Shown one piece after another: positions 1-9,700 of a stretch of DNA of 64,000 nucleotides; positions within the stretch are counted from its first letter, which is position 1; each line of letters begins with the position of its first letter. The notes below the pieces were generated by a model that saw nothing but the letters and a program-made list of their open reading frames with translations, searched no databases and was not told the origin of the DNA. The stretch covers positions 558,001-622,000 of the forward strand of contig CALOFP010000003.1 of assembly GCA_942492635.1 (NCBI GenBank). Reading direction: 5' to 3'. Both the position numbers and the translations under genes were made by a program. Origin of the DNA: CALOFP01 sp942492635. Lineage in GTDB: Bacteria > UBP6 > UBA1177 > CALOFP01.

Positions 1-16
1 GTTCTACTATTTTCAT
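1..16 (-). CDS. 5' end of an unidentified gene cut by the window edge
   Basis: An ATG at 16-14 on the minus strand opens M-K-I-V-E before the sequence ends. A purine-rich AGAGAGGG lies five bases upstream and could be its ribosome binding site. It would be the next gene after the desulfurase in the same direction. Positions 17-202 between them are AT-rich and show no gene. Too little is visible to assign a function, and the call rests on the start context alone. Confidence 0.3.
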
Positions 17-202
17 AACATCCCTCTCTAAAATAACTAAAGATCGGTAAAGAATATAGAATTTGCAGATGAATATCAACTTTAATAGATTAGTTATGTG
101 AGCGTTATAAAAATATACCGGATATTATTCTCATCTTGATTTTCTGAACTGAATTTGAGATAAAATCCTTACCGTGGAAGAGAGAAGTGATCATCCGGAC
201 AT

Positions 203-1723
203 CTAACTTTTCAGCTTTATCAGAATTTTGTAAATATACTTTAAAACATAATCCAAATCTTCTTTATTTGTATCCAATCCAAAGCTGAATCTTATAGTTC
301 CGAAATTTTCGGTGTCTGCTCCTACTGCTGTCAAAACGTAGGATGTCCTGAGTTTTTTTGAACTACAGGCTGAACTGGCCGATACGCTGATTCCGATTTT
401 ATTTAAACTTCTGATGAGGGCGCCGCTGTCAAATCCGGGAAATCCGACACTCAGATTGTTGGGAATGCGATTTTTCATTGAACCGTTTACAACAATACCC
501 TTCTCAACATCCTTTAATCCTTCAAGAAAATATTCTCTAAGGCCATTCAATCTGATGGTTTCATTTTCCATCTCCGAGTGACTCAGTTGGGCTGCTCTGC
601 CAAAAGCCATTATTGATCCTACATTTTCAGTTCCTGCTCTCAGACCGTATTCCTGACCACCTCCATGAATCTGGGGAACCAGAGATATTCCATCTTCAAC
701 ATAGAGAGCGGCGATTCCCTTGGGGGCGTATATTTTGTGACCCGAAACAGACAGAAGAGAAATCCCCATATCTTTAGGATTCAAGGAAATCTTTCCAAAA
801 GCCTGGACAGCATCAACCATGAAAGGAATTTTTGCAGATTTGCAGATCTTACCGATTTCACCAATGGGATTGATTGTTCCGATCTCGTTGTTGGCGGCCA
901 TTATGGATACCAGGATGGTGTTGTCTCTGATAGCTTTTCTTACTGATTCAGCTGATACCATCCCCTCGTTATCAACATCAAGATAGCTCACATCGAAACC
1001 GATTGTTTCCAGGTATTCCATTACCCGAAGTACCGATGGATGTTCCACTTTGCTGGTAATGAGATGTCCCTTTTTTTCGAGATATTTGAATGCCATACCT
1101 TTAATGGCCAGATTGTTTGCCTCCGAGCCTGAACCTGTGAAATGGATTTCATGTGGCTCGACAGAAAGCGGTTCAGCTATCTCTTTTCTGGCGTTAAATA
1201 TCAATTCCGTCGCATAATCCCCCTGAACAGTTTTGCTGCTCGGGTTTGCGAAGGTAAACTTCCCTTTGTGATAGTCGGCCAGTAATTCGCTTACTTCAGG
1301 GCGGATATGCGTAGTTGCATTCTGATCCAGGTAAACCTCTCGAAAATCGTCCGGATTTATTTCAGCGCAGGGTTTACATGATTTTAGTTCAGGATTTCTT
1401 TTTTGTTCAGCTTCGAAATACTTGCCTAGCTTACGTTGATAGTTGTTCTGATGAAGTTGATGATAGATACTTTTCTTCCACTTTATTATTTTTTTTCTCT
1501 TCCTTATTAAAACCTCTTCGTCCGACAATGTTTTGTAGTTTTTATTCTTTTTATCATTTATTATCGCTTGCAGCAGTTTTTTATCATTTCTGCAATTTAC
1601 AAGATAGTTCAGATACCTGTCGTCCTGTAATGCTCTGTTTACCGCAACATCAGACAACAAGTTATCAAACTCCAGCAGTTCATTAATCTCTGATTTTATT
1701 TCTTGAAATATTTTTGTTTCCAT
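203..1723 (-). CDS. Cysteine desulfurase (NifS/IscS-like) with a long N-terminal extension
   Basis: PLP enzyme that would take sulfur from L-cysteine as an enzyme persulfide. The fold starts near residue 130 with YLDQNATT. The PLP lysine is K330 in SGHK, the aspartate is in MVDAVQ, and the catalytic cysteine is C453 in SASSACSS, so all key residues are present. Typical family members are about 380-400 residues; this one is 506. The extra 130 residues are Lys/Asn-rich and largely helical-looking, and end in a CxxC (C116-K-P-C119) just before the fold. The ATG at 1723 follows a GGGAT element. An in-frame ATG at 1774 lies inside an inverted repeat and was not chosen. It is the last clearly recognised gene of the Tc toxin operon. 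Enzyme class is secure; the substrate or partner is unknown. Confidence 0.85.
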   Translation of the reverse strand: METKIFQEIKSEINELLEFDNLLSDVAVNRALQDDRYLNYLVNCRNDKKLLQAIINDKKNKNYKTLSDEEVLIRKRKKIIKWKKSIYHQLHQNNYQRKLGKYFEAEQKRNPELKSCKPCAEINPDDFREVYLDQNATTHIRPEVSELLADYHKGKFTFANPSSKTVQGDYATELIFNARKEIAEPLSVEPHEIHFTGSGSEANNLAIKGMAFKYLEKKGHLITSKVEHPSVLRVMEYLETIGFDVSYLDVDNEGMVSAESVRKAIRDNTILVSIMAANNEIGTINPIGEIGKICKSAKIPFMVDAVQAFGKISLNPKDMGISLLSVSGHKIYAPKGIAALYVEDGISLVPQIHGGGQEYGLRAGTENVGSIMAFGRAAQLSHSEMENETIRLNGLREYFLEGLKDVEKGIVVNGSMKNRIPNNLSVGFPGFDSGALIRSLNKIGISVSASSACSSKKLRTSYVLTAVGADTENFGTIRFSFGLDTNKEDLDYVLKYIYKILIKLKS

Positions 1724-1747
1724 AATTTGTAAATCCCTATAAATATT

Positions 1748-1782
1748 ATGGCAACATAATAGAACTTTTATCATGTTGCCAT
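1748..1782. repeat. Perfect inverted repeat between the Hint and desulfurase genes
   Basis: ATGGCAACAT at 1748-1757 pairs with ATGTTGCCAT at 1773-1782 across a 15-base loop. On the transcribed minus strand a run of seven T precedes the hairpin rather than following it, so it is not a standard intrinsic terminator. It may be an operator, a processing site or a translational control hairpin in the leader of the desulfurase gene. Confidence 0.6.
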
Positions 1783-1794
1783 AAAAAAATAATA

Positions 1795-3510
1795 CTATGG
1801 AGTTCTGATTATTACTGCATCTTCACCATAAGGTATTGAGGCACCATCTGTTGATTTTACATTTTCCACTGTAAGCAAATATTTTGACTGTCCTTTTAAT
1901 CCATCAACATCAAGAATTGTTCTAGATGGATGGTCGGGATCAATTTTTACACCAGTAATTTTAACTTCAGGAGTAAACTGATAATTTTTAATATCACTGG
2001 CTGAGTCCGGATCCAACGCCAGATCAAAGAGAACTGTTACATTCTTGTAGTCGATACTGGCATATGCCCCTTCAAGAACCAGCTGTTTGGCTTTAGGTTT
2101 GGCACATTGTGGAATCGGGAAAAAGCTGGCGGAATTCATATATGTTTGAATCCTGCAATCCAATGAAGGATATTCGGGGAAAGTTTCTAGATTACCAGCT
2201 GAGTGTTTTTTATCAACAAGTTCAAAAACGCCTCTTATCTCTTGTACCGCATTTTCAAACATGTTTACAAAATGATCATCTGTATATGTGTTCCTCATAT
2301 TTTCAATAGAGTTGTAATCCATTTCTCCTATCGTGTTAAATTCACTGTTGTGGGAAGCCTGTAAAAAGCCCAGAATCAGTGCCCATCCATCGTCACTGAT
2401 GTTCTTCAATCGAACCATTGCACCGGTGACAACAGCAAATTTTTGTCCATCCTGCTCCCAGGCATACGCATTGAAAGTTTTATTGTACCAGTCAAGAATA
2501 AAGTTTATTTCAGGTGTTATCATTTGAGCATATTTGAACAACTTTTTAAGGTTTCTCATACCTGTACGCGCACTGTAAGGATTAAATTCACCATTATCGT
2601 CCACATCTTTTGCCTGCTCCGGTGTAAGGAATCTGTATGCTCTTTTAGGTATGTTAATTATCTGGTGTCGCTTCGGAACAAAGCCTGCAGGCCATCTATT
2701 TTCATCTCCAAGGAACTCATCAAGTTCCTTACAACCAAAGTTTTTAGCATATTCATGTGTGCCAACTTCGTAAACCTTGTTGGGATCTGAAAAGCTGAAA
2801 ACGATCTCTTCTTCATCCTTCAAAGAATCATAGTAGGATTGAACTGCGTAATCAGCTGATATAATGCCATTACTGTTAAGAAGATGACCATCTAGAGTTT
2901 GTAAATTGAGATCTCCTTCCATTTTGATTGTTTGAAGTGCTGTAAAGTGGTTCCCTTGTGCTACAAATTGGACGACTGCATTTTTTCCATCCTTGGTTGT
3001 CAATTTATTTCCAGGTATCAAGTGTTGAACTTTTTTTAAAGTCCTGCTGCTATTCATAAGAAAAAGATGATCGGGTGATACTATTAGATTTCGTGGCTTC
3101 GATTCGCCTTCCATCAAGTAGTTTACACAATACAATCCCGGCAGCATTGCTGATGTGAGATCTCCATCCCGGTATTCAACTTTTGTTTTTTTCCAGTTGA
3201 TTTCACGACCGGTAGCCATAACATCATCTCCAGAATGTATTTTTTCAATTGCTCTGAATTTTTCAGGGGAAGTCTCGATCAAAGTTCCCTTTGCAAAACA
3301 AGTACAACAGCAATAGCACCATTCATGATTGTAGGGATCAAAAGTTGGTACAGGATCATCAACATTTGCCTGCATACTTCGACAATGTTGATCCAGATAC
3401 GTACTAGCTTCTACACAAAAGGGCAGACCAGATGGTGCTACTCCACTACACAAATGATTATAACTTGAAGTTTCCTTTTTGATATTATCCAAGCATTTTT
3501 TTGTAGCCAT
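1795..3510 (-). CDS. Hint (Hedgehog/intein) domain protein with N-terminal Cys cluster
   Basis: Predicted 571-residue autoprocessing protein. The Hint fold begins at C71 in CFAKGTLIET, continues through IEKIHSGDDVMA and the block-B histidine in VSPDHLFL, and ends near NSNGIISADYAVQ at about residue 225. Hint domains perform an N-S acyl shift at the first cysteine. The usual C-terminal His-Asn is absent, so only N-terminal cleavage or transfer is expected. Upstream is a Cys-rich segment (C6, C21, C32, C43) ending in C65-Y-C-C-C-T-C71. The last 70 or so residues look like a Big_5/Ig-like domain. The middle (about 347-386) vaguely resembles an M48-type peptidase lacking HExxH. No signal peptide is obvious. 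The start ATG follows GAGGA. It lies between the Cys-rich peptide gene and the desulfurase in the Tc operon. Confidence 0.8.
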   Translation of the reverse strand: MATKKCLDNIKKETSSYNHLCSGVAPSGLPFCVEASTYLDQHCRSMQANVDDPVPTFDPYNHEWCYCCCTCFAKGTLIETSPEKFRAIEKIHSGDDVMATGREINWKKTKVEYRDGDLTSAMLPGLYCVNYLMEGESKPRNLIVSPDHLFLMNSSRTLKKVQHLIPGNKLTTKDGKNAVVQFVAQGNHFTALQTIKMEGDLNLQTLDGHLLNSNGIISADYAVQSYYDSLKDEEEIVFSFSDPNKVYEVGTHEYAKNFGCKELDEFLGDENRWPAGFVPKRHQIINIPKRAYRFLTPEQAKDVDDNGEFNPYSARTGMRNLKKLFKYAQMITPEINFILDWYNKTFNAYAWEQDGQKFAVVTGAMVRLKNISDDGWALILGFLQASHNSEFNTIGEMDYNSIENMRNTYTDDHFVNMFENAVQEIRGVFELVDKKHSAGNLETFPEYPSLDCRIQTYMNSASFFPIPQCAKPKAKQLVLEGAYASIDYKNVTVLFDLALDPDSASDIKNYQFTPEVKITGVKIDPDHPSRTILDVDGLKGQSKYLLTVENVKSTDGASIPYGEDAVIIRTP

Positions 3511-3586
3511 TCTATTATTCCTCTAAAATAAATGTTTATTTTCAATTGGCAAAGAAACCACATAATATCCTATACATCTATTGGAG

Positions 3587-3727
3587 TCATGGGCTTCTAC
3601 AATGTTTGATTACATCTTTTCTTAATTCGCCACTATTATTACAACAACTTGACTCAATACAACATCCATTGGTGTTAATTGGAATAAACACTTTGTCTAT
3701 TTTGATAGAAAAGTTTTGTAGTGTCAT
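3587..3727 (-). CDS. Small Cys-rich peptide (46 aa) in the Tc operon
   Basis: An open frame of 46 codons starts with ATG 25 bases after the TcA stop. It contains five cysteines, four as two CC pairs (C22-C23 and C28-C29) with the fifth at C43 in KHCRSP. A weak GAAAG lies upstream. The same tripeptide HCRS occurs in the N-terminal Cys-rich part of the neighbouring Hint protein. It sits in an otherwise unexplained 242-base gap between TcA and the Hint gene, in the same direction. It could be a peptide substrate, a metal-binding peptide or a chance frame. I do not recognise a family. Confidence 0.4.
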   Translation of the reverse strand: MTLQNFSIKIDKVFIPINTNGCCIESSCCNNSGELRKDVIKHCRSP

Positions 3728-3752
3728 AATTTTTCTTTCAACGATTATCTTA

Positions 3753-6700
3753 TTAAAAATTGACTGTACCCTGGTAGTAGAAAATTATCTGGATATCTTC
3801 CAGGGCATCCCGGTTCAGTGACTTGCCGTCTTCTGTTTTTAAACTGGCGGGTACTTTTGAAAGGTCAAAAGAGATCTTCTGAATATCACCAACTATCTTT
3901 TCTATCTCAATCGGCCTGCTGAACGAATAGACAAAATCGTTGTCGGCACTGAGATTTATTTCAGGTGAAAGATTTTTCGCTATTTGAAATGTCATGTATG
4001 AGCCCGGTACGGATGAAGTTGACTCAATTTTCAAATGAAAACCGTTGATTTTTGCGTCGGCAATATTTCGAGGAACGAAGTCAGGCAGTTTGAAGCTCAT
4101 AGACGGGCTGTTTCCTCCAGTCGGGGCAATAAAGAGTTTATTCCATGCAGTTGGATAAAATTGCCTCAGGGTGATAAAATTTCCCGCATTAAATGTGCTC
4201 AACGCCTTAAGGTTCTCCACTTTCTTCCTGAAAGCTGAACCGCCGTCATATGCCGTGTATTTAAGTGAAATAATGACATCTGAAATTGAGTTGAAATCGA
4301 TACTGTTTGTGGATTTCGGCATACTCAACCTCCAGGAAGAAACTGCACCTGTTCCTTCAAAGGGTAAGTATCTGCTATCCTTGAAATTGAGCTCGAATAC
4401 ACCACTATCGTTATCTGCTTTTGAAATTGCAATTTGTTGATTTACCCAGATATTTGATCTCAACACATCTGCCGGCGGAGTTTTTGCTCCCTTTCCACCA
4501 ATCAGGAAGTTAACGGCATTGACAGCCTCGTCATCAGCAACGAGAACGGTTTTGTTGCTCAGCTGTGTCAACGTTGCATTTACGCTCTGATACGGCCCAA
4601 CTATTGCCGGTATGGTGATGGAGATGGATTTGATTTTCCTTGCGTAGTGACCCGGGAAATCGTAATCAAAAAGTTTCTCGGAGAGTTCGAAGATACACTC
4701 CCCTTTTTCCCTGAACTGTACCAGAGCATTTGGATTGATCTGCAAAAGGGATATGTTTTTTTCAATTTCCAAATATCTCAGATCGTTATCGATACTGAAT
4801 TTCTCCATCTGATTGAGACTCAGGAGCAACCCTTCTGCCGCTCCCAGACCTTTATGCAGACTGTCCCAGTACCCAAAATCGATGAATGACTTGTCGGTAT
4901 TGAACTCATACTGGAAGGCCGCTTGCGTTGCCATTGCCATGTCGTGTGCAAGTGTATAGGTCTGGAAATAGATGGTTGAAAGCCGGTTTACCAGCCATTG
5001 ATACAGTTCTTCGTTTGTAAACTTGTCTTTCAGGAACAATTCATTCTCTTCATTCTGCTTGATGCTCTCCATGTGGATTCTTAAAGCGTATTCAGCAATG
5101 GCCTGCTTTATTTTATTCGAATTGATCTGTTCCTGAATCTGTTTGGCATCAAAATCCGCCAGTTTTTCCTGAAAAGCCCAATCGGATGCGCGACGATCGT
5201 AACCGGCCATGGTTAGAGAAAGCTGGGAGGCAAAGTTGGAAACGGTGGCTCCGATTTCAAAAACACCTGAGGCTGCATTCAAGGCACTTCCGATCTGTTC
5301 ACCTCCATATGTCATGGCAAATGGAGAGCCTGCCTGTGGAACTGCGTACCCGATAGAAGCCGCCGTTTTTGTTATGCTGCCAAGAACATTGAAAAGCATT
5401 GCGGCAGTCATTGCAGCCATGCTCAGATTTTCCTTATCCGAAATTCCCTCAGATTGTAATTTTGCATAGTGATTCTTGCGATAATTTGCACTCGCGAGAC
5501 TTTCAGCCAGAGCCTTTTCCGCAGTCTCAGCATCTTCAATTTCTTTTTCCTTTATTGATGTGGTCAGATTCAATATCGTTTTTTCCTGCTGCATTCTGAT
5601 CAAATTCATTTTTTCCGCATCTTTCTTTTCAAGTGCACTCAGCAAAGCAGAGCCCAGTGATGAAAGTTGACTTGCGAAACTTTTTGTTTTTTCCAGCAGG
5701 TAGTCGTATTTGTAAAAAGGAATCTGCCGGGATATCTGAGCAGCAAAAGATAGAGCAGAGCCGCCTCCGGCAACGGCACGTATCAACGCCATAGGAGAAA
5801 TCGGAGGTGAAAATAGCGGTAACTGCTGGACAACACCATCAATATTCATGCAGTGCCTTATCTTGAACAACCTGTCCTCTACCCTGTCCCAATATTTAAT
5901 GAAATCTTTATTCTCGGGTATGTAGAAATATGTGTTGATTCCGATCAGAGGAATGTTCAAGTATTGAACTGTATCGGAATCCCAGAAACTTTCAGATGAA
6001 TTCTCAAGATCGACGAGGAAGTTTTCCAGTTTCTTTTTCACCCTACTCTCGTCACCAGATTTCAACTCATTGAAACTTTTTGGTTTCAGGTCAGGAGCCT
6101 TACCCAGCGATTCTGGACGTTCTCCAAGTAAATCCTTAGCCAGCAAATAGATGTTTGCAGCTTGATTTATGGTCTCCCTGGTGTTCTGGGAATATAAAAA
6201 ATCTCCCCAGTCCAGCAGGTTGTCGATATATTGCATTACAATTGTTTTTGCGTATGCAACATGACGGTATTTTGCAATTATATGAGGATCAAAGGGATCG
6301 TAATTGTACTCTCTGATCTGTCTTTTATCCGCCAGTATCTCTGCAATCGACTCCTTCTTCATTGAACGGAACGGCAAAAATCGCCAGAAACGATCATCCG
6401 GATGTTTTTCATAATCGTCGTGAACCGTCTGGGTCGGGTTGAAAATATATTGGAACCAGCTTTTCGCCTCTTCAAAATGTTTGTTTTCATTTAATTTTTT
6501 TGCAATCAAAAATGGAGTGTGAAAGAAGATTTCCCAGAAATAGTCTCCGAAAGAACCGTTGAAATCCATTGTGGTTTCAGATGGAGGTATGACATATGGA
6601 GGCGGATTGTCGCTGGAATCTGCATAAAATCTGTTAAACGGCAACTCCGGAAGCGTCTGAGAATCGATAGTAAGCAGGTTGTCTATTCCACCTGCAAAAA

Positions 6701-9700
6701 GGCGTTGTGTAAGTGAAGATATCGTGTTTGTAGTCAACCGGGTAAAATTGAATTTGGAGTCCATCAGGGAAATTACTTCATCCGTAAAGGCACCGGTTCC
6801 TATGCTGACATTGTTCAGCATGTCCGGGAAAGGCGCCGGTTGAATATAAAGAATATCCGAGTATTTATAGGTTTTTCTTTTCTCGGGTTTAACTAGAAAA
6901 GCTTCATCTGAATTGTTAAATACAAACCAGCCGGGTTGATTTGCTACATTTATCAGCGATGATTTTTTCTCTGAAACATAGTTGAGCAGATTGAGGGGTT
7001 CACCATCCGTTACGGCTGTTTTCGGATTTTCCAAACCGGCAAGATTGTTGCCCCAGTAGTTGTCTTCAATCAAGTTCTGACTATTTTCAATCAGCAGAGA
7101 GGATTGTTCTCTATTCAAGTCTGCCCTGAAGGGTTGAGGATTTCCCGGGTTACAGCTTTTATAGTCTGTTATCAATAAATAGCTTTCGGTTTTTGCCAGA
7201 TTTTTATCGATTAAAAATCCAGATGTGAGTGTGACAAAGTTCGATTTCTTTAAGTACGAATTTTTAGCAATTATAGCGGCATCGTATACGGATGAGTTAA
7301 ACGTATTACGTTGTTCTTTGAAGCTGTCCTTTTCAGGATTATCTTGAATTGTAGGCTCTTTATAATCCTTTATGCTCGGCACCTCAGCTGCCGCGCCGAA
7401 CATTACCAAAATCTGTTCTGCCCCTGATCGTTGAGGAATAATGGAAAAAGCCGATTTTGAATGGTCGGCAACCCAGGCACTCGCAGTTAAAAGATTGGTA
7501 TCGTCAATAATCGAAGCTACCAGATGAGTTTCGTTGTCGCACTTTATTTTGTCACCAACTGTAAATTCATCCAGGAATTTTGTACCGATACCCGACACAG
7601 TCATCATGCCCTCTGTTATTACAACTTTTCCCTCTCCTATGAAGGGTTCGAATCGACCTGAATCACTCAACGGTCTAATTTTGTATTTTGCCGAATCCGA
7701 ATCATGAAGCCAGGGAGTGGTTACTACAAGTTTGTCGGCACCTGTTATGCTTTCAACTACATGTATCTCCCCCATACATTGAATTTTATCTCCGGCCTTT
7801 ATTTCTCTTTCAAAAAGTGTGTGGGTTCCCGTTACAATTTGAGAATTTTTTGAAAATTTTATTGTACCCGAACCGACCAATCCTTTTCCGGTTGAAACGG
7901 CATAAGGAGCATGCCAGAATTGATTTTTTTCGTCTATCAAATCTACTACGCCGCTACTGTTTATCTCAGCATACGTAATAGGATAGGCATTTATGATAAT
8001 ATCCTTTTCCAGAATCTGAGGAGTCACCCAGGCGTTATGGTAAAGAAAGGAGTATTTAATCGTAGCCTTGTGGACAGTTTCCGAGTTTAACGTCTGCTCC
8101 TTCATAGTGCTGCTCTTCCCGGTATCGATTTCTGCCCAGAAGATAAAAAGTCTGTCGAAAGCGTAAACCGGAGACACCGTCTTTGCGGGAATGCTGAGCT
8201 TAATTTCCTGCCAGTAAGACCAGCTCTCCCCGTCATCAAGCGTTCGGAAGTAGTATGTGTACGGCTGGGTATTCGTGCGTCCTATCAGGTAGATTGTTTC
8301 CATCTCCTGCCCCGTATCGCTATCTTTCCTGATACAGCTGTAGCTTGACACGTAAACAAGGTTGGCAAGAACAGCAAGCTCTTGAAAATAGGTGAAGAAA
8401 CTCTTTTCAACGTTGGCCTTTGTTATATCGTTCTGCAAGATGTCCGATGAGAGGTTTTTAAATATTCCGGACACATCCTTTCTCAGTGAAGGATCGATAT
8501 AGTTTTCGGGATATAGGAAAATTTTTCTATTTACCTCCCATGTTCTGTATTGTGAAATCCATGTCCACCAGATCTTCGGTACATTAATCTCTAATATACC
8601 CGGTTCCAACATCATTCGGCATCGTTGCATATAGAGTTGAACTGATGCGATTCCCTGAGATATTAACGAAGTATCGGCACAGGCACTCATTTCCACATCA
8701 ATCAGCAGGTATTGGTAAAGAGCGTCCGGAGAAGTAATGGAGGGATTTTTGAAATTGAAAAGCCAGAGAGCATAGGCCAGCAACGCATTTCGGGAAGATG
8801 TATCGGTTACTTTATTTATTTCATTATTCAATTCGCTTGATTTTTCGTTTCCAAACTTCCCGCTGATCAGCGATTTGCAGGCAGTAACCATGCTCTCATA
8901 AAAGTTCCAGTTTTTCTCGATAATTGTCTCTCCGTCTGTAGAGATCTTCATATGACTGAGGTTACAGAGTTTCATAATGAACTCTAAATCCGTTTCCAGC
9001 TTATCGCCCATATCAAAGCAGGCCTTCATTCTTAAAATACCGGCTACGGTATCGTAATCATCTGTTGCTGATTTGGTTTTGTCCCAGAAGTAATCTATCA
9101 ACGTTGAAATTTGTTGTGTGTCCCATCCGGTAACCTTTGAAAGCAATTTAAGTTTTTTGTTTTCGGGAGAGCTTTCGGGTTCAGAGAAGTAATCCAAAAG
9201 AATATTGTTTTCTTCATCGTTATATGTGATCTCGAAATGCTTATAATCTGATAACGATTTGACATTTTCCACTGTCAACTTATCAATATTATTGATGCTG
9301 AAATGTTCAGGACCGCTTTTCCCTGTAATGTACGACAACTCTCCGGCATTCAGTTTTATTCCTTCCGCCGCAAGCTGCCATTGGGAAACTGTTTTTATGA
9401 AGTTACTTAAATTATCAGGAACTTTTCCCGTATCCGGAATAACCGTATAGAAAGCGAACAGGTAATTTGTAAGTTTACTTTGCCTGCACGCTATCGGAAT
9501 AAGTGATGTAACTATTCCTTTTTCTGTTCCCAGGAAGTTTGCTAACTCCTTTGTCAGATTGTTTATCTGCATATCTTGAGTTGCATTGAGTTTTTTTATG
9601 AGATCCGCGATGTTATTTTTTGTCTGCAGTAAAATTTGTCTTATTTGTTGAATGAGAATGTCGTCTTTTTCTATACCCAGAATATCCGCAAGAAAATCAA

